From: Roseiconus nitratireducens | GTDB lineage: Bacteria > Planctomycetota > Planctomycetia > Pirellulales > Pirellulaceae | Assembly: GCF_008629675.1 (NCBI RefSeq) | Contig: NZ_VWOX01000008.1 | Location: 1 to 64,000, forward strand | Direction: 5' to 3' | Length of the DNA stretch: 64,000 nucleotides | In this document: piece after piece, positions 35,237 through 44,264 of the stretch | Numbering within the stretch: the first letter of the stretch is position 1 | Layout: every line of letters starts with the position of its first letter | Notes under the pieces: generated by a model | The model's database searches: none | Told to the model about the DNA's origin: nothing | Seen by the model: only the letters and a program-made list of their open reading frames with translations | Translations under genes and position numbers: made by a program

Positions 35237-36259
35237 TCAACTTGGCTCGATGGTGATCTCAGCCGAGGCGGAGACCATCTGAACAGCTTGCAGCAAAACT
35301 CCCGGTTGCAACTCGCCCCGCAAACGCTCCACTACCTGCCGGGCGTGCCCTTGGTCACGGGCTATACCGAAACACGCCGATCCGCTTCCGGTTAGTTGAC
35401 ACGGTTGCAAGCCGGATTGCCACAGCGATTGTATCAATTCGCCAGTCCGCGGCAGAATTTCCGCAGCCGGTTCTGTTAACCGATTCATCATCAATGCGGC
35501 GAACGCCTGGCGATCTCCGGCCTCAAACGCCCGCACAAAGCCGTCGGCCGACACCGGTACGCCCGGCACCCTCAGCCGCCCATAAACCGCGGCCGTCGAA
35601 AGCGGCGAGGCCGGATAGGCCACGACGAAGTGGACAGGCGTGCAGCAACTAACCGGCGTCAGGCGCTCTCCGCGACCGCGTGCCCGAGCGGCCCCCGGCC
35701 CCGGTCCGGCCAAGGCCAGCGAATCAGATTCGCCACCAGAGGCCAAATCCAACCCGAACCGGCCCAAAAAGAAGGGCACATCGCTGCCAACCGACGCCGC
35801 AACCTCGACCAGATCGCGGTTCTGCAAAGGAATATCGTGCAGCCGGGCCGCACAGGCAATCGCGTGCGCCGCGTCGCTGCTGGCGCCGCCCAACCCGGCG
35901 CCGGCCGGAATTCGTTTTCCCAATTGCACCGAGAAACCGCCCGGGATCGCGAAACGTTCGCTGAACCGCCGCAGGGCGACACTGACCAGATTTGTCTGAT
36001 CGGTGGGAATCTGCAGCGCGACCGGAAGGCGGTCGCCGCCGGTGGACAGCCCCAGATCCTGGGAAATGGCCTCGGCCGAGGGCAACCAATCTGCCGTCAG
36101 CCGGACCCCGGGCTGGTCGCTGCAACGCACCGTCAATTCATCCCGCCAGTCGATCGCCACCATGACCGTGTCGATCTCGTGATAGCCGTCATCACGCCGG
36201 GCGGGAATCTCCAGGAACAAATTCAGCTTGGCGGGCGGCGAGGTGCGAGCAACGGTCAT
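35237..36259 (-). CDS. ispE: 4-diphosphocytidyl-2-C-methyl-D-erythritol kinase
   Basis: IspE phosphorylates CDP-ME in the non-mevalonate (MEP) isoprenoid pathway. The 340-residue protein is a GHMP kinase with the N-terminal AKLNLFLEIPARRDDGYHEI block and the ATP-binding loop PAGAGLGGASSDAA; the C-terminal GSGSACFGI completes the fold. It is longer than the usual 280-310 residues, partly from an Ala/Gly/Arg-rich insertion (AGPGPGAARARGRGE, about 195-215). The start methionine is immediately before the conserved TSPPAKLN segment. spoVG follows on the same strand, and pepT is upstream in the opposite order of convergence only after a 105-bp gap downstream of it. Confidence 0.93.
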   Translation of the reverse strand: MTVARTSPPAKLNLFLEIPARRDDGYHEIDTVMVAIDWRDELTVRCSDQPGVRLTADWLPSAEAISQDLGLSTGGDRLPVALQIPTDQTNLVSVALRRFSERFAIPGGFSVQLGKRIPAGAGLGGASSDAAHAIACAARLHDIPLQNRDLVEVAASVGSDVPFFLGRFGLDLASGGESDSLALAGPGPGAARARGRGERLTPVSCCTPVHFVVAYPASPLSTAAVYGRLRVPGVPVSADGFVRAFEAGDRQAFAALMMNRLTEPAAEILPRTGELIQSLWQSGLQPCQLTGSGSACFGIARDQGHARQVVERLRGELQPGVLLQAVQMVSASAEITIEPS

Positions 36260-36364
36260 CGGATCGCCAGATCATTGGGCTTGCGCGACGTGGAAACGGG
36301 ATTTGACATCAGGGCGATGCTTCCCGGCAGGGTTCAACTGCGTGACGGGTTGCCAGGATCCCTG

Positions 36365-37627
36365 TCATGTCCGCTGGTTGGACCACAGCGACAACAGCTC
36401 CACCAGATGCTCGGTCGCGGTCACCATTTGATCCAAACAGGCGAATTCGCGAACACTGTGGATATTGTGCTGACCGCTGGACAGATTCGGCGTTGGCAAT
36501 CCCTTTTCGGTCAGCGCACTGCCGTCGGTTCCGCCGCGGATGATTTCTTTGACACAGGGCGTTCCCAGATTCTGGAAGGCTTGTTCCGCCAACGTCACCG
36601 ATTCGGGCAGCTTGGACAAACCGTCACGCAAGTTCCGGTACTGCCGATCGATGACGATTTCGAACTTCACCCCCGGTACCGCCGATTCCACTTCCGCCGC
36701 GGCGTTGCGAATGACTTCGGCATAGTGTTCCAGTCCCGACACCTCAAACGACCGCAGCAGCAACTTGACGGTCGCTTCGCCGACGCCTCCGGAAATGGAG
36801 TAGGGATGCAAGAAGCCTTCGCGACCTTCGGTGGTTTCAGGCGAATCGGAGGTCCGGGGCAGGGCAGCCACGAAATCTGCGGCGGCGCGAACGGCGTTGA
36901 CCATCCGGCCCTTCGCGATGGAAGGATGAATGTTGTCTCCGATCACGCGGACCGTCGCGGCGTCGGCCGAGAAGGTTTCCACATCGATCACTCCTGCGCC
37001 GCCGCCGTCGACGGTGTAAGCAACCGCCGCATCGAGTGACTCCAGATCGATCTTGTCGGTCCCCCGACCGATCTCCTCGTCACAGGTCATGACGACCTTC
37101 ACATCGCCGTGAGCGAGGTGCGGATTCTCGAGCAGCGTTTCGGCCAGTTCCATGATGATCGCGACACCCGCTTTGTCATCACCGCCCAACAGCGTGGTGC
37201 CGTCGGTGGTGATCAACGTCGCTCCGACCAGGTCCTTCAACGCCGGGCAGGCGTCGACGCGGATCCGATCGCCGTTGGCAAGTGGGATGTCCCCACCGGC
37301 GTAGTTCTCAACGACTTGAGGGCGGACGGGATCGCCGGGTGCTTCGGGCGACGTATCCATGTGAGCGACCAAGGCGACCGTGGGCGTGTTGCCCGCGCCG
37401 CTCTTGCCCGCACCGTTCGTCGACGGCACGGTCGCGTACACCAAGGCATGCTCGTCTTGCCGCACGTCGACCGCGGACATGGCCACCAGCTCGTCCGCCA
37501 ACAAACGCCCCAGAGCGCGCTGACTTTCCGTGCTGGGGTAACACTGACTGTCGGGATCCGCCGAGGTGCCCACGCGGACGTATCTGAGAAAACGTTCGAG
37601 CAATCGCTGTCGGTTGATTTCGATCAT
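36365..37627 (-). CDS. pepT: Peptidase T (tripeptide aminopeptidase)
   Basis: This 420-residue M20-family enzyme removes the N-terminal residue of tripeptides in the cytoplasm. It shows the PepT landmarks VALVAHMDTSPEAPG (metal-binding His and catalytic Asp), TTLLGGDDKAGVA, TCDEEIGRG, AYTVDGGGAG and C-terminal SSGQHNIHSVREF. The start at 37627 gives the canonical MIEINRQRLLERFLRY N-terminus. The frame is open far upstream, but that extension overlaps the divergent exonuclease gene and has no similarity. It is the second M20 peptidase in the window and differs from the one at 7871 in the lid domain. Confidence 0.93.
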   Translation of the reverse strand: MIEINRQRLLERFLRYVRVGTSADPDSQCYPSTESQRALGRLLADELVAMSAVDVRQDEHALVYATVPSTNGAGKSGAGNTPTVALVAHMDTSPEAPGDPVRPQVVENYAGGDIPLANGDRIRVDACPALKDLVGATLITTDGTTLLGGDDKAGVAIIMELAETLLENPHLAHGDVKVVMTCDEEIGRGTDKIDLESLDAAVAYTVDGGGAGVIDVETFSADAATVRVIGDNIHPSIAKGRMVNAVRAAADFVAALPRTSDSPETTEGREGFLHPYSISGGVGEATVKLLLRSFEVSGLEHYAEVIRNAAAEVESAVPGVKFEIVIDRQYRNLRDGLSKLPESVTLAEQAFQNLGTPCVKEIIRGGTDGSALTEKGLPTPNLSSGQHNIHSVREFACLDQMVTATEHLVELLSLWSNQRT

Positions 37628-37711
37628 GGGGTGGTTTGTGTTAAGCTCGCCGGACCGGGCCTCAGGATCGACCGTGGCCATTCCGATCGTCGTGACTTGG
37701 GTTGTGGATAC

Positions 37712-38536
37712 ATGAGCGAAGGCGTTGCCCATCTGGTATTCGATTGCGAAAGTATCGCCGATGGGGCATTGATCGCGAAAGTCCGCTACCCGGGCGAATC
37801 GCTTTCTCCCGAAGAGGCGATCGCGCGGTACCAGGCGGAACTGCTGGAACAGAAAGGCTCCACCTTCATCCCGCACACGTTTCAGATCCCCATCTCCGTG
37901 GTGATCGCCAAGGTCGCCAAAGACTTTCGCCTGATCGACGTCGTCTCGTTGGACGAGCCCGATTTCCGAAGTCATGTGATCACCGCGCATTTCTGGAAAG
38001 GCTGGGAAGCCTACAAGCGACCACAGTGGGTCACCTTCAACGGCCGCAGTTTTGATTTGCCGCTGATGGAGTTGGCAGCTTACCGCTACGGCATCTCCAT
38101 CGCGCCCTGGTTCCGCAACGATGGCTACCGATCGCCCCGCAACCGCTACAGCACGCACGCGCACCTTGACCTTCAGGATTTGCTGACGAATTTTAGTGCC
38201 GCCCGGTTCAACGGCGGATTGAATCTGGCGACGAAACTGCTCGGAAAACCTGGCAAGATGTTTGTCACCGGCGATCAGGTCCAGGAACAATTTGCCGCCG
38301 GAGATCTGGCGGGCATCAGCGACTACTGCCGCTGCGACGTCTTGGACACGTACTTTGTCTTCCTGCGATCGATGGTGCTGACCGGGGAACTGACCCTGGA
38401 GCAGGAATTGGAGATCACCGAGGAGAGTCGGCATTGGATCGAAGCCCGCGCCGGGGATTGCCCCGCGTACGCGACCTACTTGGATCACTGGAGCGACTGG
38501 ACCGATCCGTGGGAACACGATCCGGTTGATGCGTAG
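37712..38536 (+). CDS. Predicted 3'-5' exonuclease, PolB-exonuclease-like
   Basis: The 274-residue protein is a DnaQ-like nuclease of the family described as related to the exonuclease domain of DNA polymerase B (PF10108). Exo I is FDCES near the N-terminus, exo II lies in VTFNGRSFDLPLM and exo III in YCRCDVLDTYFVF, where the Y-x-x-x-D arrangement is intact. It should act on DNA or RNA 3' ends in the cytoplasm; the physiological substrate is unknown. An in-frame upstream extension to 37109 overlaps pepT and is rejected. It is divergent from pepT, with 84 bp between the starts. Confidence 0.85.
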   Translation: MSEGVAHLVFDCESIADGALIAKVRYPGESLSPEEAIARYQAELLEQKGSTFIPHTFQIPISVVIAKVAKDFRLIDVVSLDEPDFRSHVITAHFWKGWEAYKRPQWVTFNGRSFDLPLMELAAYRYGISIAPWFRNDGYRSPRNRYSTHAHLDLQDLLTNFSAARFNGGLNLATKLLGKPGKMFVTGDQVQEQFAAGDLAGISDYCRCDVLDTYFVFLRSMVLTGELTLEQELEITEESRHWIEARAGDCPAYATYLDHWSDWTDPWEHDPVDA

Positions 38537-38614
38537 TGGCGCCAGGCCGTGATCGCATCGAGTCTCCCACGCGACTGTCGAGCGGGCCAACCGCAACGGG
38601 GTTCACCGTATCTT

Positions 38615-38681
38615 CCACGCTCAGCCGAGCGTGGCGACGACAAAGTGGCTCGGCGCTATTGCCACGCTCTGGCGAGCGTGG
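38615..38681. repeat. Two tandem copies of a CCACGCTC hairpin
   Basis: Two hairpins with identical arms (CCACGCTC / GAGCGTGG) lie at 38615-38634 (loop AGCC) and 38662-38681 (loop TGGC), separated by 27 bp. They fall between the convergent exonuclease and sulfatase genes. The second copy shares loop and design with the hairpin at 14-33, and a truncated inverse relative (CGCTC-GCCA-GAGCG) occurs at 56735-56748. This looks like a dispersed family of short hairpins, possibly mRNA 3'-end stabilisers. They lack U-tails, so intrinsic termination is doubtful. Confidence 0.6.
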
Positions 38682-38702
38682 CCACACGCTTTTCGATCAA
38701 GC

Positions 38703-40571
38703 CTAAATCTCGCCGCGCAGGTATTCCAACCGGCGAACCAGTTGTCCCTTCGGATTGACGGGAATGATGAACTGGAACTTCTGGGGGTCGACTTCGTAGC
38801 CGTGATAGTCCTGCAGATAGACGATGGTATTGAGCATCCGCAATGCTTCCGGCTCGTTGGTGGCACGCGACAACGATCGATACAGGAAGCCCAGGGTGTC
38901 AACGTCGCTGTGAACGGCCAGGTACTCCACCGCCCGCATCACCACCAACGGTTCGACATCCAGCAACAGGTTTTCGATCATCGGCACCAGTGACTTGACC
39001 GAGTCGCCGAGGCTGCTGCAAGCGACCAACGCCCAATAGCGCTGCCACGGATCCTCGCTCTGCAACGCGACCTCCAACTGGGGTAAAGCGTCTTCCGGTG
39101 GGAGCAATGCCAGATTCACCGTATCGATGTAGGCGGCGATCTGGGCGATGTGCGACTGCCCAAAGGTGATGGGGTTTTCCAACGCGGAGTCGACCATCAC
39201 CGCCTCGGTCAGGAAGCTCAGGTCAGGCATCGATTTGAGCCGGTCGTCCAGTTGCGCCCGCATCTGTTGCAACCGGTCGGCATGCTGCGGATCTGCCGCC
39301 AAGTTGTTGACCTCATCGGGATCCGATGACAAGTCGTAAAGTGCTTCGGCCGCCTTGGGGGCAAAGAACTGCTTGGCTGCCCCGGTCAGCTTGCCGGCGG
39401 CGTTCAACTCACGCCATTCCTGATAGGCCAACGACTTGTACCGGTAATTGTTTTGCAACGCGTCGGGATAAAACGGCTCGAAGTTGCGGATGTACTTGAA
39501 GTCGCCAATCCTCAGGGTGCGAACCAGATCATACTTTTCGTCAAAACGATCGGCGTAGCCCAGCGTTTCGTCGCGTGAATCGACCTCCGCCGGATCGACA
39601 CCCGGCCCCAGAAAGGGACGACCGTCGACTTCTTCGGGTTGCTCAACGCCCGCCAGGTTCAAGACCGTCGGACCAAAATCCACGAACTCGACAAAGCCGT
39701 CCGTCCGACTGCCCAGATCGCGTCCTGCCAATTCGCGGAAGTCTTCCGGAACGCGAATCACCAGTGGCACGTGCAATCCTGACTCGTAGGCGTAGCCCTT
39801 GGACCGGGGCAACACGCCGCCGTGGTCACCGAAGTAAAACACGAACGTTTGCTCCAACACACCGTCCTGGCGTAGCTGGTCGAGCAAACCGCCAACCAAA
39901 CCATCGATCTGCTGTATACGGTCGTGGTAACGGGCCCGCGTGTAGCGGAAGGTGGGCGTGTCGGGAAAGTATTTCTGCAGGTGAACACTCTCGGGATCCG
40001 TGTCCGTGGGGACGGACATCTGCTTCTCGGAAAAGTGCAGCTGACTCTCGTGCGACTGCGTGTAGGTCTGGACGTGGAAGAAGGGGGTCGACTCGGTAGG
40101 ACGATTCTTCCAACTCGCTTTGCGACTGGAATCGTCCCAGACGTCGTCGCCGCGCACCGCGTTGTAGTCTTCCTTGCTGTTGTTGGTCGTGTAGTAGCCG
40201 GCCTGCCTCAGGTAGGCGGGGAACATCTTCAAACCCGGCGGCAAATGGGCGAGGGTGTGTCTGCGATGGAATTGCGTTCCAATGCGAGGCGCGTAGCAAG
40301 CGGTGATCAGGGTGGTCCGAGCCACCGAACACACCGGCGCATTTGAAAACGCGTGGTTGAAGGTAATTCCGTGGTCGGCCATCGCCTCAATTTGCGGCGC
40401 CGGGGCGCCGTTGGGGCCGAAGTGCCGAAGGTAATCCGCCGAATTGTCTTCGGACATGATCCAGACGACGTTGGGCCGCTGCGCGTCGTCAGCCGTCGCC
40501 ACTGCCCCCTGGTCCGCTGCGACCCCCAGAACCAGCGCGACTGCCCAGATAGGAAAACGATTCATCAGCAT
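38703..40571 (-). CDS. Exported sulfatase with C-terminal HEAT-like region
   Basis: This 622-residue exported hydrolase starts with a signal peptide (MLMNRFPIWAV through ATADD). The sulfatase core has the metal-binding RPNVVWIMSEDNS segment, the formylglycine site at C81 (C-S-V-A-R85), and FYFGDHGGVLPRSKGYAYESG. The signature is C-x-V-A-R, not the textbook C-x-P-S-R; such variants are seen in some planctomycete sulfatases, but maturation is not certain. The last 150 residues carry HEAT-like helices (EVALQSEDPWQRYWALVACSSLG, LVVMRAVEYLAVHS), probably for protein contacts. It should act on sulfated glycans in the periplasm or outside. An upstream extension of the frame to 40820 is not supported. 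Confidence 0.88.
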   Translation of the reverse strand: MLMNRFPIWAVALVLGVAADQGAVATADDAQRPNVVWIMSEDNSADYLRHFGPNGAPAPQIEAMADHGITFNHAFSNAPVCSVARTTLITACYAPRIGTQFHRRHTLAHLPPGLKMFPAYLRQAGYYTTNNSKEDYNAVRGDDVWDDSSRKASWKNRPTESTPFFHVQTYTQSHESQLHFSEKQMSVPTDTDPESVHLQKYFPDTPTFRYTRARYHDRIQQIDGLVGGLLDQLRQDGVLEQTFVFYFGDHGGVLPRSKGYAYESGLHVPLVIRVPEDFRELAGRDLGSRTDGFVEFVDFGPTVLNLAGVEQPEEVDGRPFLGPGVDPAEVDSRDETLGYADRFDEKYDLVRTLRIGDFKYIRNFEPFYPDALQNNYRYKSLAYQEWRELNAAGKLTGAAKQFFAPKAAEALYDLSSDPDEVNNLAADPQHADRLQQMRAQLDDRLKSMPDLSFLTEAVMVDSALENPITFGQSHIAQIAAYIDTVNLALLPPEDALPQLEVALQSEDPWQRYWALVACSSLGDSVKSLVPMIENLLLDVEPLVVMRAVEYLAVHSDVDTLGFLYRSLSRATNEPEALRMLNTIVYLQDYHGYEVDPQKFQFIIPVNPKGQLVRRLEYLRGEI

Positions 40572-40846
40572 GGAACCCGGTGCGTGTGTGGAAAGCGTTT
40601 GGAACGCTGCGTCGCAGCCGAGTTTAACTGGAACCGGTTCGACCGGCAGCCAGGCCGGCAGACGATGCACGCGGAGGAGGCCGGCCCGCCCGGGGGGTGC
40701 CCTTTCGCGGCTCGGCGCCCGTCGATCCAGTTCCGACGCCGGGGCAGCAAAACAAGCCTTGCCCAAAGTGGGTCGGACCGGGCATAATTCTCGGCCCGAC
40801 ACGCCGCTGCGCCCCAACACCCCCTTACCGATTCAATTGATGACCC

Positions 40847-41011
40847 ATGGCGAAAAGCAAGAAAAAGGCTGAAACGATCTTTCTGGTTTGCGAAGAAACG
40901 GGCGACTACAACTACACGCTGAAGCGCAAGCCGGGCGGCGAAAAACTGCGTCTGAAGAAATACAGCCCCCGTCTGCGCAAGCACACCGTGCACGTCGAAA
41001 AGAAAAAATGA
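40847..41011 (+). CDS. rpmG: Ribosomal protein bL33
   Basis: This 54-residue protein of the large ribosomal subunit starts MAKSKKKAETIFLVCEETGD and contains the L33 core YNYTLKRKPGGEKLRLKKYS and the basic end of the fold, RLRKHTVHVEKKK. Only one cysteine (C15) is present, so it is the zinc-free (C-minus) type. No neighbouring translation gene (secE, nusG, rplK) is present, so it stands alone between a sulfatase gene and recJ. There is no obvious Shine-Dalgarno sequence. This gene is short and easily missed by length filters. Confidence 0.93.
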   Translation: MAKSKKKAETIFLVCEETGDYNYTLKRKPGGEKLRLKKYSPRLRKHTVHVEKKK

Positions 41012-41228
41012 CGTTTCGGGCAGGGCCGCTTTCCCGCTGCTGGGACTGAGCTGCTGGCAACTGCCCCCCGCGTTGGCGGGCCTGCTAACGCGACATGCAC
41101 CCGGATGCCCCCCCTCGCCGGCCTCCGGCCTCATTGACGGATTTGTGGACCGGGGATTGCTCCCCTGACGCGAATTCACGTTCTCTTTCAGGCGAACAAT
41201 CCTCTTCGGCAACCGACGGAATTCAGGG

Positions 41229-43022
41229 ATGAAACGCAAATGGCGGATAGTGCCCCACGATTCCGCCCGGGTGGAGCAGCTGATCCGGACGTCAGGTCTG
41301 CCCCCGGTTGTCGCCCAACTGTTGGTCAGCCGGGGCGTGTACGACTCGGGTGCGGCATCGACTTTTCTGTCGACCAAGCTGACCGAGCTTCGTGAACCCG
41401 AATCCCTGCCCGGAGTCACCGTTGCCACCGATCGGATCGCCGCCGCCATCGAAGCGGAGACGCCGATCGTCGTTTATGGCGATTACGACTGCGACGGGAT
41501 GACCGGCACCGCCATCCTCTACAACGGCCTGAAGCTTCTTGGCGGCAACGTCAGCTATCACGTGCCCAATCGGCTGGAAGACGGCTACGGGCTCAACGCC
41601 GACGCGATCCGCAAGCTCGCCTCGCGCGGCAAGCGGATGATCATTTCGGTCGATTGTGGGATCACCAGTGTCGCCTGCGCCGAATTGTGCAAGGAACTGG
41701 GGATCCAGTTGATCATCACCGATCACCACACGATTGGGCCGCAGCTCCCGGAAGCGGAGGCGATCGTTCACCCGCGATTGCCCGGGACGTCCTATCCCTT
41801 CGGCGAGCTTTGCGGCGCAGGCGTCGCTTTCAAGTTGGCCTGGGCGCTGTGCCAGCGAATCTGCGGTTCCAAAAAAGTGAGCGAACCGCTGCGACGGTAC
41901 CTGATGCAGTCGCTGACTTTGGCGGCGATTGGGACCATCGCGGACGTCGTTCCGCTGATCGACGAAAACCGGATCCTGGTCGCTCACGGACTACGGATGC
42001 TCAGCGCCGAACCTCCACCGGGTCTGGCCGAGCTGATGCGTGTCTCCAAGCTGGACAGCGCGTCGACGCTGAACACCGAAAGTATCGCATTCAGTCTGGC
42101 CCCACGGCTGAACGCGTCGGGACGTCTTGGCCAGGCGCAATTGGGCGTGGAGCTGCTGACCGCTCCGGCCGGCGAACGGGCACAGTCTTTGGCCGAGTAC
42201 ATCGATCAGCTGAACAAGAACCGCGACAGTCTGCAACGCTCGGTCATGTTGGCGGCGCAAAAACAGATCAAGGAACGTTTCGACGCGGAGAACGATCCGG
42301 CACTGGTGTTGGCGGGCGTCGGATGGCACCAGGGCGTCATCGGTGTGGTGGCGGGGCGGCTGAGCGATAAATACGCCAAACCCGTGATCATCTTGTCGAT
42401 GGACGCGTCAGGAAAAGCCGCGGCCGTCGGTTCGGGACGGGTCGGGGGAACCAACATCGATCTGCACGCAGCCCTGGTGGAGTGCAGCGACTGCCTGGTT
42501 CGATTCGGTGGTCACCAGGCGGCAGCCGGTTTGACCATCGACGAACGTCAGATTGATCCGTTTCGCGAAGAGTTTTGCGAAGCGGTTTCCAAACAGTGGA
42601 CCGACAATTGCGTGGAGCCTGAGATTCTGATCGACGCGGAAGCACCGTTCGCGCAGTTGAATCTCAACACGATCAAGCAAATTGAAACCATGGAACCATT
42701 TGGCGCGGGAAACCCGCGTCCCACGTTGCTGTGCCAACAAGTGACGCTTCACGAACCGGCCCGCCGCATGGGCTCCGGCGATCGCCATTTGACGGTCCGG
42801 CTGAATCAAGGCGGCAAGACCATCCGGGGTGTCGCCTTCGGAGCCGGAGACTGGTGCGACGAGTTGAACGCTTGCGACGGTCCCATCCAAATCGCTTACC
42901 GTCCGGTGATCAACGAGTTCGGCGGCTACCGCCGGGTCGAGATTCACGTCGTTGACTGGAAACCGCATGCGCGAGTCCCGTCGCCCAAGTCGGGCAAGCG
43001 AAGCGGCACTGCCGTGTCGTGA
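41229..43022 (+). CDS. recJ: Single-stranded-DNA-specific exonuclease RecJ
   Basis: RecJ degrades single-stranded DNA 5' to 3' in recombination and mismatch repair. The 597-residue protein has the DHH-phosphoesterase motifs VVYGDYDCDGMTG (about residues 78-90), ISVDCGITS, IITDHHTIG, and the DHHA1 segment FGGHQAAAGLTI. An OB-fold-like domain follows at the C-terminus (LHEPARRMGSGDRHLTVRL). Length and domain order are standard. The start at 41229 is preceded closely by AGGG. It lies 217 bp downstream of rpmG, a gap holding no further gene. Confidence 0.94.
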   Translation: MKRKWRIVPHDSARVEQLIRTSGLPPVVAQLLVSRGVYDSGAASTFLSTKLTELREPESLPGVTVATDRIAAAIEAETPIVVYGDYDCDGMTGTAILYNGLKLLGGNVSYHVPNRLEDGYGLNADAIRKLASRGKRMIISVDCGITSVACAELCKELGIQLIITDHHTIGPQLPEAEAIVHPRLPGTSYPFGELCGAGVAFKLAWALCQRICGSKKVSEPLRRYLMQSLTLAAIGTIADVVPLIDENRILVAHGLRMLSAEPPPGLAELMRVSKLDSASTLNTESIAFSLAPRLNASGRLGQAQLGVELLTAPAGERAQSLAEYIDQLNKNRDSLQRSVMLAAQKQIKERFDAENDPALVLAGVGWHQGVIGVVAGRLSDKYAKPVIILSMDASGKAAAVGSGRVGGTNIDLHAALVECSDCLVRFGGHQAAAGLTIDERQIDPFREEFCEAVSKQWTDNCVEPEILIDAEAPFAQLNLNTIKQIETMEPFGAGNPRPTLLCQQVTLHEPARRMGSGDRHLTVRLNQGGKTIRGVAFGAGDWCDELNACDGPIQIAYRPVINEFGGYRRVEIHVVDWKPHARVPSPKSGKRSGTAVS

Positions 43023-43076
43023 CATCGGCGGCAGACCCAACGAACACGGGCAACTGAAAGAATTCGACGGACGCGC

Positions 43077-44222
43077 TCAGCGCCCCGATTCCAATTTCCT
43101 TTTCAACCGCTGAATCTCTGCGACGGGGTCGGCCGCTGCGGTAACGGCACCGCTGACGGCAACCCGGTGAAACCCCGTTTCGGTGACTTGACCAAGATTC
43201 TCAGCCGTGATGCCGCCGATTGCGAAGGCGGGCAGCGGACGTGTCTTGTCCGCGGCGTGCACCTGTCGCAAGAACTCCGGACCGGCAAAAGAATCAAACT
43301 GCTTCGTCCGACCGGGAAAGGTCGGACCGCATCCGATGTAGTCGGCGCCCTGGTCGATCGCCGCGTGGACTTGCGTCAGGTCGTGCGTGGACACGCCGAC
43401 CAATCGATCCGGCCCCACCAACCGCCGCGCCACGCCCGGGGGCAACTCGTCCTGTCCGACGTGCACACCGTCCGCATCGGTCGCGACGGCCAAATCGGGG
43501 CGATCGTTGATGACGAACAGCGCATCGGATTCCGCGGCAACTTTTGCTCCGATCAGCGCTCTTTGGTACAGCGTCCGGTCGTCGGCGGCCTTGTCACGCA
43601 GCTGAAAGATGTCCACGCCGGCTGCGGCCCACTTCCGGATCGCCGTCAGGAAGGCTTCTTCATCGCTCATGCAATCGATCAGCACGTACAGCCGTGAATC
43701 AGCCAATCGCTGCAACCGCTGTCCAACCCAGGACTGAAGTTCCACGTCTCGGTGCAGATTGTAGGCCCGGTACCGGATGGCTTCGATGTCGCGACCAAAC
43801 GCCGGGTCGACGATTTTCCCGTACTCCTCCAGCACTCGCAGCGACTGCTGGACCCGTTCGATCGCAGCGGTGATCACCGAGTCGGTGGTCTTGCGATGGT
43901 ACTCCGAAACGGTTTGCGCCGATGCGCCGACGTCACTGCTGGCGTCGCGCGCGGAAACCAGTTGGATACGAGGCAACCGGGCCAGCGCCTGGGCAAAATC
44001 GTGGCGAAGCTGTTTCGCCGCGGCCACCAAGGTTTTGTTTTCCAGCCCAAACCGGACGAACTCTTCCAGCGTGCGGAATCCCTCGTTCGCTCGATTCGCC
44101 GAGGCATCCAAGATGCGATAGACGGCACGAAAAGAATCGTCGACCAACTTCTGGTATCCCGCACGTACGAAAGCTTTGATGTGACGAAACGGAAAGTCGA
44201 TCCGCCGCCTGACGCGGCTCAC
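43077..44222 (-). CDS. thiE: Thiamine-phosphate synthase with N-terminal ThiD2-like domain
   Basis: ThiE couples HMP-pyrophosphate to thiazole phosphate to make thiamine phosphate. The C-terminal 200 residues show the ThiE barrel: DIFQLRDKAADD, LFVINDRPDLAVATDADGVH, GCGPTFPGRTKQ and FAIGGITAENL. The N-terminal 170 residues (RAVYRILDASANRANEGFRTLEEF, RVQQSLRVLEEYGKI) resemble the ThiD2-type domain fused to ThiE in several bacterial lineages, possibly a second thiamine-biosynthesis domain. The given start is GTG at 44222; no methionine lies between it and the domain, so the true start could be a nearby GTG or TTG. No TPP riboswitch was seen upstream. Confidence 0.87.
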   Translation of the reverse strand: MSRVRRRIDFPFRHIKAFVRAGYQKLVDDSFRAVYRILDASANRANEGFRTLEEFVRFGLENKTLVAAAKQLRHDFAQALARLPRIQLVSARDASSDVGASAQTVSEYHRKTTDSVITAAIERVQQSLRVLEEYGKIVDPAFGRDIEAIRYRAYNLHRDVELQSWVGQRLQRLADSRLYVLIDCMSDEEAFLTAIRKWAAAGVDIFQLRDKAADDRTLYQRALIGAKVAAESDALFVINDRPDLAVATDADGVHVGQDELPPGVARRLVGPDRLVGVSTHDLTQVHAAIDQGADYIGCGPTFPGRTKQFDSFAGPEFLRQVHAADKTRPLPAFAIGGITAENLGQVTETGFHRVAVSGAVTAAADPVAEIQRLKRKLESGR

Positions 44223-44264
44223 GACGCCGCATCGATATTTTTGAGGTTCTGGTTGGCTCGGCGA

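Noticed and set aside
37109..37711. Upstream in-frame extension of the PolB-like exonuclease
   Set aside because: It overlaps pepT antisense, adds no conserved sequence, and the domain is complete from 37712.
44223..44264. TPP riboswitch upstream of thiE
   Set aside because: The intergenic space is only 42 bp and lacks CUGAGA and other THI-box motifs.
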